NCBI RefSeq assembly: GCF_900105395.1
Contig: NZ_LT629775.1
Span: forward strand, 2,126,501-2,190,500
Length of the DNA stretch: 64,000 nt
DNA from: Streptomyces sp. TLI_053
GTDB taxonomy: Bacteria; Actinomycetota; Actinomycetes; Streptomycetales; Streptomycetaceae
Reading direction: 5' to 3'
Shown here: positions 51,339-59,165 of the stretch, piece after piece
How positions within the stretch are numbered: the first letter of the stretch is position 1
Layout of the letters: every line of letters begins with the position of its first letter
Program-made: the position numbers and the translations under genes
The notes under the pieces: model-generated
What the model was told of the DNA's origin: nothing
Database searches by the model: none
The model's input: the letters and a program-made list of their open reading frames with translations, nothing else

Positions 51339-53147
51339 TCACGACCGCTCCCCCACCGGTGCCGGCACCTCGGCCCCCGGCCCGACCCGTACCGGCTCCT
51401 CCTCGCGGGTCACCACCGCCCGGTAGGCCGGCTCGCCCCGCATCAGCTCGCGGTGCGAGCCGCTCGCGGCCACCCGGCCGTCCCGGACCAGTACCACCCG
51501 GTCCGCCCGGTCGAGCAGCAGCGGACTGGTCGCGAGGACCACCGTGGTGCGCCCCTCGCGGTTCTTCCGCAGCCCGGCGGCGATCCGGGACTCGGTGTGC
51601 GCGTCGACCGCGCTGGTCGGCTCGTCGAGCACCAGCACCGGCGGGTCCGCCAGCAGCGCCCGGGCGAGCGCCAGCCGCTGGCGCTGCCCGCCGGACAGCG
51701 AGCGCCCGCGCTCGGTGATCTCCGCCCGCATCGCATCGCCGCGGCCGGTCGGGCCCGCCGAGCCGTCCACCAGGGCGTCGAGCACGTCCTCCGCACGGGC
51801 GGCGGCGAGCGCCCCGGCGGGGTCGACCCGGCCCGAGGCGGGGATGTCGAACAGCGCCGCCAGGGTGCCGGAGAGCAGCACCGGCTCCTTGTCGTGCACC
51901 AGTACGGCGGCCCGCGCCTCGGCCAGCGGGACGGTGTCCAGCTCGACGCCGCCGAGCCGGACCGAGGGCTCCGGCCGGCCGTCCTCGGCCACCGGGACGT
52001 GCCCGCCGAGCCGCTCGGCCAGCGCGCCGGCGAAGTCCGGGTCGCCGCAGACCACCGCGGTCAGCTCCCCGGCCCGGGCGGTCAGCCCGGTGACCGGGTC
52101 GTACAGGTCGGAACGCGCCGGATCGGCCAGCCCGCTCGTCCCGGCGCCGTCGGTCCGGGCGAGCGAGAGCACCCGGACGGCCCGCCCGGCCGAGACCCTG
52201 GCGACGCTCCAGGCGTGCGCCGCCTCGCCGAGGATCCGCAGCGGCGCGGCCAGGAAGGCGGTGGCGCCGTAGACCGCGACCAGGGTGCCGATCGAGATCC
52301 GCCCCTCGGCCGCCTGCCGGGCGCCGTACCAGGTGATCCCGACCACGAACAGCCCGGGCAGCAGCACCTGCTGGGCCTGCATCAGGGACCAGATCCGGGC
52401 CGACCGGACGGCGGCCGAGCGGACCTTCTGGGAGGCCGCCCGGTAGCGGTCGAGGAAGAGCTCCTCGCCCCCGATGCCGCGCAGCACCCGGAGTCCGGCC
52501 ACCGTGTCGGCGGCCAGCTCGGTCGCCCTGCCGCCGAGCGCGCGCTGCTCGGTGTAGCGGCGCTCGAACGGCCCCAGCAGCGGCCAGACCGAGGCGGCGA
52601 GCACCGGCACGCCGAGCAGCACGGCCAGCCCGAGCACCGGTTCGGTGGCCAGCACCGCGGCGCTCACCCCCAGCCAGACCACGATCGCCCCGCGCAGCCG
52701 GGCGACGAGCTCGACGTACCAGCCGATCTTCTCGACGTCCCCGCTGCCGACCGCGACGATCTCGCCGGTGGCGATCCGCCGGGACAGCCCGGAGCCGAGG
52801 TGGGAGGCCTGGCGGGCCACCAGCTGCCGGACCTGGCAGGCGGCGTGGATCCAGTTCCACACCGCCTGACGGTGCAGCAGGACGGTGCCGACCGCGGAGA
52901 CCGCCGCCAGCGCCAGGGCGAGCGCGGCGGCCCGCCACAGGGCGCCGGAGTCCCCGTCGACGACGGCCTGGACACCGAGGCCGACCGGCAGCGGCAGGGC
53001 CGCCTGGCAGCCCATCTCCAGCAGCGACCAGCAGGTGGCGAGCACCTGCCCGCGCCGCTGGCCGCGCTGGAGCCAGCGCAGGAACCCGAGCGGGGAGGAG
53101 AGTTCCGGGCGGCCGGGGTCGGCCAGCGGGAGGGTTTTGAGCAGCAT
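51339..53147 (-). CDS. ABC exporter half with lost Walker A and H-loop
   Basis: 602 residues: membrane domain (about 35-320) and ATPase domain. The signature RSLSGGQRQRLALARA and Walker B VLVLDEPTSAVD are perfect, but where Walker A (GxxGxGKS/T) should be the sequence reads VVCGDPDFAGALAERL, without the lysine, and the switch His is replaced (VVLATSPLL). It cannot bind ATP normally itself but can complete the site of its partner gene 91 bases downstream. The ATG at 53147 follows GGAG; ATG or GTG codons further upstream are possible. Confidence 0.88.
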   Translation of the reverse strand: MLLKTLPLADPGRPELSSPLGFLRWLQRGQRRGQVLATCWSLLEMGCQAALPLPVGLGVQAVVDGDSGALWRAAALALALAAVSAVGTVLLHRQAVWNWIHAACQVRQLVARQASHLGSGLSRRIATGEIVAVGSGDVEKIGWYVELVARLRGAIVVWLGVSAAVLATEPVLGLAVLLGVPVLAASVWPLLGPFERRYTEQRALGGRATELAADTVAGLRVLRGIGGEELFLDRYRAASQKVRSAAVRSARIWSLMQAQQVLLPGLFVVGITWYGARQAAEGRISIGTLVAVYGATAFLAAPLRILGEAAHAWSVARVSAGRAVRVLSLARTDGAGTSGLADPARSDLYDPVTGLTARAGELTAVVCGDPDFAGALAERLGGHVPVAEDGRPEPSVRLGGVELDTVPLAEARAAVLVHDKEPVLLSGTLAALFDIPASGRVDPAGALAAARAEDVLDALVDGSAGPTGRGDAMRAEITERGRSLSGGQRQRLALARALLADPPVLVLDEPTSAVDAHTESRIAAGLRKNREGRTTVVLATSPLLLDRADRVVLVRDGRVAASGSHRELMRGEPAYRAVVTREEEPVRVGPGAEVPAPVGERS

Positions 53148-53416
53148 GACGCTCCGTTGGAGGCGGTGCGGGCGGAGGGCGAGGGGGGAGGCCGGTAGGG
53201 TCACGGCCGTGGTTCGTCAGGAGGTCATGGCAGCGAGACTGCCAACCCGGATGTGATCTGCGCAACAGGTTTTCCGCCCGTCGGACCCACCCCGTAGGCT
53301 GCTGCAAGCGCCGGTAGAGCGCGTCGGAAAATTTCTCCCGGACCGGGGAACAAATCCGGCACCCCCACCGGTTGCCCCCTAGGAACCGTGGACGACCAGG
53401 AGAGGGCACTCCTTCC

Positions 53417-54280
53417 GTGAGCAACATCCCGAGCCTCGAGCTCAACGACGGCAACCTCATCCCCCAGCTCGGCTTCGGGGTCTGGCAGGTCCCGGACGCG
53501 GAGGCCACCGACGCCGTCCGCGCCGCGATCGAGGCGGGCTACCGCTCCATCGACACCGCAGCGATCTACGAGAACGAGACCGGCACCGGCAAGGCCGTCG
53601 CCGAGGCGCTGGCCGGCGGCATCGCCCGCGAGGACCTCTACATCACCACCAAGCTGTGGAACTCCGGCACCCGCGACTGGTCCGGCGAGCAGGGCCGCGA
53701 CGCGGTGCTGCGCGAGTTCGACGCCTCCCTGGAGCGGCTCGGCCTGGACTACCTCGACCTCTACCTGATCCACTGGCCGCGCCCGATGCACGGCAGCTAC
53801 GCCAATGTGTGGAAGGCCATGGAGCAGCTGCGGGCCGACGGCCGGGTCAGGTCGGTCGGCGTCTCCAACTTCGGCACCGAGCAGCTCACCCGGCTGGCCG
53901 AGGAGTCCTCGCTCGTCCCGGTGCTGAACCAGGTCGAGCTGCACCCGTACTTCCCGCAGGAGGAGCTGCGCGCCTTCCACGCCGAGCACGGCATCGCGAC
54001 CGAGGCGTGGAGCCCGCTCGGCCAGGGCAAGGACCTCCTCGGCGAGCCGGCCCTGGTCCGGATCGCCGAGAAGCACGGCCGCACCGTCGCCCAGGTGGTG
54101 CTCCGCTGGCACCTGCAGAGCGGCATCATCGCGATCCCGAAGTCGGTCACCCCCTCGCGGATCAAGGAGAACCTCGACGTCGCCGGCTTCGAGCTGGACG
54201 CCGAGGACCTCGCCGCGATCGCCGGTGTCGCCACCGGCACCCGGATCGGCCCGGACCCGCAGGGCTTCGACTGGAACTGA
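53417..54280 (+). CDS. Aldo/keto reductase
   Basis: 287 residues of the AKR5-like group (2,5-diketogluconate reductase type), NADPH-dependent. The tetrad Asp, Tyr, Lys, His is seen in YRSIDTAAIYENE, ITTKLWN and LYLIHWPRP; the cofactor-binding IPKSVTPSRIKENL is near the C terminus. The GTG at 53417 follows a purine-rich AGGAGAGGG. Divergent from the ABC exporter across about 270 bases that hold no other gene; its physiological substrate is unknown. Confidence 0.92.
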   Translation: MSNIPSLELNDGNLIPQLGFGVWQVPDAEATDAVRAAIEAGYRSIDTAAIYENETGTGKAVAEALAGGIAREDLYITTKLWNSGTRDWSGEQGRDAVLREFDASLERLGLDYLDLYLIHWPRPMHGSYANVWKAMEQLRADGRVRSVGVSNFGTEQLTRLAEESSLVPVLNQVELHPYFPQEELRAFHAEHGIATEAWSPLGQGKDLLGEPALVRIAEKHGRTVAQVVLRWHLQSGIIAIPKSVTPSRIKENLDVAGFELDAEDLAAIAGVATGTRIGPDPQGFDWN

Positions 54281-54317
54281 CCGGACCGGCGGCACCGCCC
54301 GCCCCGCCCCGCGTCAA

Positions 54318-54361
54318 CGGCGAAGGCCGCCCTCCCGCATCGGGGAGGGCGGCCTTCGCCG
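54318..54361. terminator. Long hairpin between convergent genes
   Basis: Perfect 19-base stem (54318-54336 / 54343-54361), extended through GTCAAC / GTTGAC outer arms with a small bulge. Lies 38 bases after the aldo/keto reductase stop. Confidence 0.88.
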
Positions 54362-54494
54362 TGTTGACCCGCGAACCGTCACCGGTCCGGGGCGGACGGC
54401 CCTCGGTCGAGGACGGCCGGCCGACGGGTGAGCGACGGACGACCGCGGAACGACCGGATGGCGAATCGTTTTGCCGGACGGCCGAGGCGTTCGC

Positions 54495-55391
54495 CTACAG
54501 CCGCGCCGCCTTGGCGATCAGCGCGAGCGCCGCCTCGTGCTCGTGCTCCTCCAGCGGAGCCAGCAGCAACCGCTGGACCTGGGCCACGCCCGCGGACGAG
54601 CGGTGCAGCAGGTCCTGACCCGCCGGCGAGAGCGACAGCAGGTTGCGCCGCCCGTCCGAGGGGTCGCGGCGACGCTGGACCAGGCCGCGCCGGACCAGCC
54701 GGCTGACCATCTCCGCCATCGTGGCCTTGTCCAGCGAAGCGAGCTCGCCCACCGTGCGCTGGTCGGCGCCCGGCTCCAGCTCGAGCGCGTCCAGCACCGC
54801 GTACTGCGGTGCCGTCAGCTCCGAACCGACGTGCTCGGACCAGAGCTTGGTGTGCACCTGCTGGCTCACCCTGATCAGGTAGCCGATCGCCCTCTGGGCG
54901 TCCAGCATCGGTCGCGCGTCCGTCAGGACGGCGACCTGGGCCGGCTCCAGTCTGGCTATCTTGGCCATGACACGGACAATCTCCAGCTGCTCCTCCGAGG
55001 TGAGCGGCTCGAAGAGCGTGCGCTGCACACGGACCACTCCGCCGGTGGCCTCGCGGACAGCCTGGGCGCCGCTCTGCGAGAGAGCGAGCAGCTTGCGCCG
55101 GCCGTCGGCCGGGTCTCGGCGCCGAAGCACCAGGCCGCGCCGGACCAGCCGGGCGACCATCTCGGCCATCGTGGCCTTGTCGAGCGAGGCACGCTCGCCT
55201 ACGGTCCGCTGGTCGGCGCCCGGTTCGAGGGCGAGAACCAACAGGACCGCGAACTGCGGGGCCGTGAGATCGGCCCCGACATGTTCGGACCACAGTCGAG
55301 TGTGGACCTGCTGTGCAACGCGGATGAGGTGTCCGGGCGACTGCTGCAGTCGCGCGGACACGCGGGTCGTCGGGATCTCCCCCAGCACCAT
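54495..55391 (-). CDS. Tandem (double) MarR regulator in one polypeptide
   Basis: 298 residues containing two complete MarR domains, about 20-148 and 170-298, offset by 150. By eye they are about two thirds identical; shared blocks include LWSEHVG, EPGADQRTVGE, ASLDKATMAEMV and RLVRRGLV. MarR proteins normally act as homodimers of one such domain, so this is a covalent pseudo-dimer. The N half of each domain is best conserved; the C-terminal dimer helices differ most. The ATG at 55391 is followed directly by MVLGEIPTT. Inverted repeats just upstream may be its own operator. A gene of this form must have arisen by duplication and fusion. Confidence 0.9.
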   Translation of the reverse strand: MVLGEIPTTRVSARLQQSPGHLIRVAQQVHTRLWSEHVGADLTAPQFAVLLVLALEPGADQRTVGERASLDKATMAEMVARLVRRGLVLRRRDPADGRRKLLALSQSGAQAVREATGGVVRVQRTLFEPLTSEEQLEIVRVMAKIARLEPAQVAVLTDARPMLDAQRAIGYLIRVSQQVHTKLWSEHVGSELTAPQYAVLDALELEPGADQRTVGELASLDKATMAEMVSRLVRRGLVQRRRDPSDGRRNLLSLSPAGQDLLHRSSAGVAQVQRLLLAPLEEHEHEAALALIAKAARL

Positions 55392-55907
55392 GTATCCGTC
55401 CCGATGTCACACCCGGTGTGTGTGGGACACCCGGGTGGGGCAGTAACGGCGAGTGGGCGTCCCGCTGTGAGGGAGGGCGCTCCAGCCGTGCAGCCGGTGG
55501 CTGCTGGCGGACACTATACAAACGGCAGGCCCTCGCTGGCAGGCAGGGGCGGATAGTAGACGCAGGTTCGGCAACATTGGCATATTTACTCGCCGCGCCG
55601 ACCCGCCGGTAACCCGTTCGCAGGAGAAAGCCGACCGGTCGGTCCTTACCCTCGGTCACCTGCGCCTTCGCCCTGGCCGCGCTCCCTACCCGCCGGTAGG
55701 GTATGGCCACCCGGGCGGATCCGCCCTCCGGATCGACCCCGCGGAACCCGAGAGCCCGCCGTACGGTTCCTGGGAGTTCCCTGAGTACCGCGTTCCGGAA
55801 CGGAACCGCGCCCGACCGGTCACCGGGGTGACCCCCGGCAGACACCCGAGCGACATCCGCGGACCCGATCCGGCGTCCGCGGACCCCCGAGAGAGACGAG
55901 ACCGAGC
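55392..55907. promoter_or_regulatory. 516-base gene-free region with several palindromes
   Basis: CACAC-CCG-GTGTG (55408-55420), 17 bases before the tandem-MarR start, is a likely autoregulatory site. Further on are CCGACCGGTCGG (55631-55642) and CCCTACC-CGCC-GGTAGGG (55684-55701), the last followed by TATGG. No gene in either direction is convincing. The region must hold the promoter of the FabG-type gene. Confidence 0.55.
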
Positions 55908-56675
55908 ATGACCGAGCAGACCACCTCCCAGCGGGTCGCCGTCGTCACCGGCGCCGCCCGTGGCCTGGGCGCCGCCACCGCCGTCCGCCTGGCCGCCGAC
56001 GGGTACGCGGTCGCCGTGCTCGACCTGGAGGAGTCGGCCGGCCGGGAGACCGTCGAGCGGATCACCGCCGCGGGCGGCCGGGCCCTCGCGGTCGGCGCGG
56101 ACGTCTCCGACGCCGCCCAGGTGGAGGCCGCGGTCGACCGGATCGTCGCCGAGCTCGGCGCCCCGGTCGTCCTCGTGAACAACGCGGGCGTGCTCCGGGA
56201 CAATCTGATCTTCAAGATGACCGAATCCGACTGGGACACGGTCATGAACGTGCACCTCCGCGGGGCGTTCCTGATGACCCGGGCGGTCCAGAAGCACATG
56301 GTCGACGCCGGTTTCGGACGGATCGTCAACCTCTCCTCCTCCTCGGCCCAGGGCAACCGGGGCCAGGCCAACTACTCGGCCGCCAAGGCCGGTCTGCAGG
56401 GCTTCACCAAGACCCTGGCCATCGAGCTCGGCAAGTTCGGCATCACCGCCAACGCGGTCGCCCCCGGCTTCATCGCCACCGACATGACGGCCGCCACCGC
56501 GGCCCGGGTGGGCATGGACTTCGAGGAGTTCAAGGCCGCCGCCGCCACCCAGATCCCGGTGCGCCGGGTCGGCGAGCCGGAGGACGTGGCCAACGCCATC
56601 TCCTTCTTCGCCGGCGAGGGCGCGGGCTTCGTCTCCGGCCAGGTGGTCTACGTGGCCGGCGGACCCCTCGACTGA
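55908..56675 (+). CDS. FabG-type SDR (3-oxoacyl-ACP reductase family)
   Basis: 255 residues with all classical SDR marks: TGAARGLG (14-21), NNAGV (91-95), catalytic Asn 114, Ser in NLSSSSAQG and YSAAK (Y156, K160), and AVAPGFIATDM for the cofactor. The long loop before the substrate helix (AARVGMDFEEFKAAAATQIP) resembles FabG4-like acyl-CoA/ACP ketoreductases. Not in a fatty-acid or polyketide cluster, so the role is open. Followed by a canonical T-tailed terminator. Confidence 0.9.
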   Translation: MTEQTTSQRVAVVTGAARGLGAATAVRLAADGYAVAVLDLEESAGRETVERITAAGGRALAVGADVSDAAQVEAAVDRIVAELGAPVVLVNNAGVLRDNLIFKMTESDWDTVMNVHLRGAFLMTRAVQKHMVDAGFGRIVNLSSSSAQGNRGQANYSAAKAGLQGFTKTLAIELGKFGITANAVAPGFIATDMTAATAARVGMDFEEFKAAAATQIPVRRVGEPEDVANAISFFAGEGAGFVSGQVVYVAGGPLD

Positions 56676-56699
56676 ACCCGCGAACCTACGCAGGGTTAC

Positions 56700-56746
56700 C
56701 ACGGGGTGGGAACCGGCCCGGCCGGTCTCCCGCCCCGTGTTTTTTT
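56700..56746 (+). terminator. Canonical intrinsic terminator with T7 tail
   Basis: CACGGGG (56700-56706) pairs with CCCCGTG (56733-56739), with further inner pairing ACCGGC / GCCGGT, followed by seven T residues. Such a tail is rare in this genome. Confidence 0.9.
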
Positions 56747-56983
56747 GCCTGAATTTGGGAAGAGGCACACGAACACCATACGGACATTCGCTCCGAAAAC
56801 GTCTCCGGAGCATCCCGAAGCGGCCTCGAATGATCGGAGAACGCCTTTGCCGCAGAATTCGGAATGCCCCCCGGTAATGCCCCCGGGGCCATTTGTGGGG
56901 TTACCGTCAGACCACCCGTCGAACGCCGGCGAACGACATCGAAGGACATCGAACGCCGTCGAAGGACACCGGACGGACACGCA
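56747..56983. other. Gene-free stretch of lower GC content
   Basis: No gene seen. 56747-56870 is clearly more AT-rich than the surroundings (GAATTTGGGAAGAGG, GAAAACGTC, AGAATTCGGAATG). 56918-56980 is a degenerate repeat of CATCGAAGGACATCGAACG-like words that runs into the end of the I78-like gene. Confidence 0.45.
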
Positions 56984-57172
56984 CTAGCCCTCCCAGCTGC
57001 GCACCACCAGCCCGTCGCGCACCGCGAGGTTGAGCCGCCCCTCCCGGTGGTCCATCGTCATCGCCGCTCCCTGCGGCAGCACCCGCACCGAGGCCCACCC
57101 GTGCCGACGGGCCAGTTCCTCGGCCCGCTCGACCCGCAGCCCCGCGTAACCCTCCGCGTCCGTGTCCGTCAT
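56984..57172 (-). CDS. I78 (protease inhibitor)-like small protein
   Basis: 62 residues; the second half fits the I78 inhibitor pattern: GAAMTMDHREGRLNLAVRDG, then LVVRSWEG. No signal peptide and no cysteine, as in many actinobacterial family members, so it may be cytoplasmic and its inhibitor role is not assured. The ATG at 57172 follows GGGGAGGGG by four bases. CCAGCG-GACGTA-CGCTGG (57191-57208) just upstream is a possible operator. Confidence 0.75.
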   Translation of the reverse strand: MTDTDAEGYAGLRVERAEELARRHGWASVRVLPQGAAMTMDHREGRLNLAVRDGLVVRSWEG

Positions 57173-57300
57173 CGCCCCTCCCCGGCTCGCCCAGCGGACG
57201 TACGCTGGAATCGTAGACCGCCGGTGCGAGGACGGCCGGTACGGACCGGACCTCGTGCGACACGCCGGCCGGGGGCCGGCACCGGCACCGACCGCCGAGG

Positions 57301-57336
57301 ACCGGCACGGACCGGCACGGACCGGCACGGACCGGG
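57301..57336. repeat. Short tandem repeat before the DUF6343 gene
   Basis: ACCGGCACGG three times plus a partial unit, directly upstream of the gene's GGAGG ribosome-binding site. Confidence 0.85.
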
Positions 57337-57348
57337 AGGTGAGCACGG

Positions 57349-57621
57349 ATGCCCGCCACGACCCCGCGGCGGTGGCACAGCGGCACCGAACCCGCCACCG
57401 CCCGCAGCGACCTCAAGCTGCGCTACCTGCTCTCGCTGACCTTCACCCCGCTGTTCGCGCTGGCCACCGCGGGGTTCGCGGTCTGGGCCGCGAACGCCCC
57501 GGAATTCGGCGCGCCGAGCCGGGGCACCCTCACCGGCTTCGCCGTGGCCTGCGGGATCCTCACCCTGTTCGCCGCCGTCGACCTGGCCGTCGTGGTCCGG
57601 CGCCGCCGGACCGAGCTCTGA
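57349..57621 (+). CDS. DUF6343 family small membrane protein
   Basis: 90 residues with two helices (LLSLTFTPLFALATAGFAVW, LTGFAVACGILTLFAAVDLAV) and the family start SGTEPATARSDLKLR. Ends in a basic RRRRTEL tail. Function unknown. GGAGG about nine bases before the ATG. Convergent with the hopanoid operon. Confidence 0.75.
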   Translation: MPATTPRRWHSGTEPATARSDLKLRYLLSLTFTPLFALATAGFAVWAANAPEFGAPSRGTLTGFAVACGILTLFAAVDLAVVVRRRRTEL

Positions 57622-57752
57622 CCCGCTGTCTCCCGCGGAGTGGGAACCCGGCGGCCCGGAGACCCGGCGGCCCGGCCGCCCGAGACCCCGACAGCCCGAG
57701 ACCCCGGCGGCCCGGCCGCTCGGTCCCACCCCGCGAGCGCGTCCGCGCCGAC

Positions 57753-59165
57753 TCAGCGGCCGCCGACCGCCTGCTTCACCAGCGTCCGCCCGAAGTCCCA
57801 CATCAGGCCGCTCCCCCGGTGCGCGTCCTCCATCACCTCGGTGAACGCCTCCACGAACCGGTCCACGTCCCGCTCGGTGATGATCAGCGGCGGAATCAGC
57901 TTGATCACCTCCAGATGGTCCCCGGACACCTGGGTCAGGATCCGGTGCCGCTGCAGCAGCGGCACCACCACCATCTGGGCGAACAGTCCCTTGCGGGCCG
58001 CCTGCAGGGCCGTCCAGCCGGTCCGCAGCTTCAGCGACTTCGGCCGCCCGAACTCGATCCCGATCATCAGCCCGCGGCCCCGCACCTCGGCGAGCAGCTC
58101 GTAGCGGTCCACCAGCGCGGTCAGCCTCGCCCGGAAGTAGTCGCCCACCTTGCGGGCGTTCTCCACCACCTGCTCGTCCCGGATCACCTCCAGCGTCGCC
58201 AGGCCGGCCGCCATCGCCTGCGCGTTGGAACCGAAGCTGGCCGAGTGCACCAGCACCCGGTCCATCGAGGAGTACACCTTCTCGAAGATCCAGCCCTTGC
58301 CGAGGGTCGCCCCGACCGGCACATAGCCGCCGGAGAGCGCCTTGGCCGCGCACACCAGGTCCGGCAGCACGCCGTCCTCGTCCTGGTAGGCGAAGAACTC
58401 GCCGGTCCGCCCGATCCCGGTCTGCACCTCGTCGCAGATCAGCAGCGCCTTGTGCTCGTGCAGCAGGTCCTGGGCGGCCCTCAGCCAGCCGGGCGGCGGC
58501 GCCAGCACCCCCTTGCCCTGGATCGGCTCGACGATCAGCGCCGCGACGTCACCGCGCTTCAGCTCCTTCGCCAGGGCCCCGAGGTCGCCGAGCGGGATCG
58601 CGGTGTCCGGCAGCAGCGGGTCGAAGCCCTTGCGGAACCCGTTCTCGCCGTTCACCGACAAGGAACCGGTGGTCAGCCCGTGGAAGGCGTGGTCCGCGTA
58701 CAGGATCCGGCGGCGACCGGTGGCGTACCGGGCGAACTTCAGCGCCGTCTCGACCGCCTCGGTGCCGCTGTTGCCGAAGAACACCCGGTCCAGCCCCGGC
58801 GTGTACGACAGCAGCCGCTCGGCGAGCAGGCCCGGCAGCGGCGAGCAGTCGAAGCGGACCAGGTCCGGCAGGTCGAGGTCCATCACCTGCTGGACGGCGG
58901 AGCGGACCACCGGGTGGTGCCGGCCCAGCGCGAAGATGCCGAAGCCGGCCAGCATGTCGAGGTACTCGTTGCCCTCGGCGTCGTAGAAGTACTGGCCCCG
59001 GGCCCGCTCGTAGTACTTGTCGAACCCGATGGTGTGCAGCATCCGGGCCAGCTGCGGATTCAGGTAGCGGCTCTGCAGCTCGTACCGCTCCTTGCCCCGC
59101 TCGGCGAGCAGGGCGGCCAGGTCGAATCGGGCGGCGGTGCGGTCGTCGTCGGGGTCAGCCGGCAT
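57753..59165 (-). CDS. hpnO: Hopanoid-cluster class III aminotransferase (HpnO-like)
   Basis: 470 residues, fold-type I PLP aminotransferase. [16 protein letters not shown] binds the cofactor phosphate, [18 protein letters not shown] carries the Asp, and the Schiff-base lysine is in [12 protein letters not shown]. In hopanoid clusters this enzyme makes aminobacteriohopanetriol from the C35 aldehyde. The ATG at 59165 overlaps the 3' end of dxs by 11 bases, so it is translationally coupled. Last gene of the operon. Confidence 0.88.
   Translation of the reverse strand: MPADPDDDRTAARFDLAALLAERGKERYELQSRYLNPQLARMLHTIGFDKYYERARGQYFYDAEGNEYLDMLAGFGIFALGRHHPVVRSAVQQVMDLDLPDLVRFDCSPLPGLLAERLLSYTPGLDRVFFGNSGTEAVETALKFARYATGRRRILYADHAFHGLTTGSLSVNGENGFRKGFDPLLPDTAIPLGDLGALAKELKRGDVAALIVEPIQGKGVLAPPPGWLRAAQDLLHEHKALLICDEVQTGIGRTGEFFAYQDEDGVLPDLVCAAKALSGGYVPVGATLGKGWIFEKVYSSMDRVLVHSASFGSNAQAMAAGLATLEVIRDEQVVENARKVGDYFRARLTALVDRYELLAEVRGRGLMIGIEFGRPKSLKLRTGWTALQAARKGLFAQMVVVPLLQRHRILTQVSGDHLEVIKLIPPLIITERDVDRFVEAFTEVMEDAHRGSGLMWDFGRTLVKQAVGGR

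Noticed and set aside
55908..56675. FabG-type gene as part of a fatty-acid or polyketide locus
   Set aside because: No acyl carrier protein, ketosynthase or dehydratase gene is nearby; it is a single gene with its own terminator.
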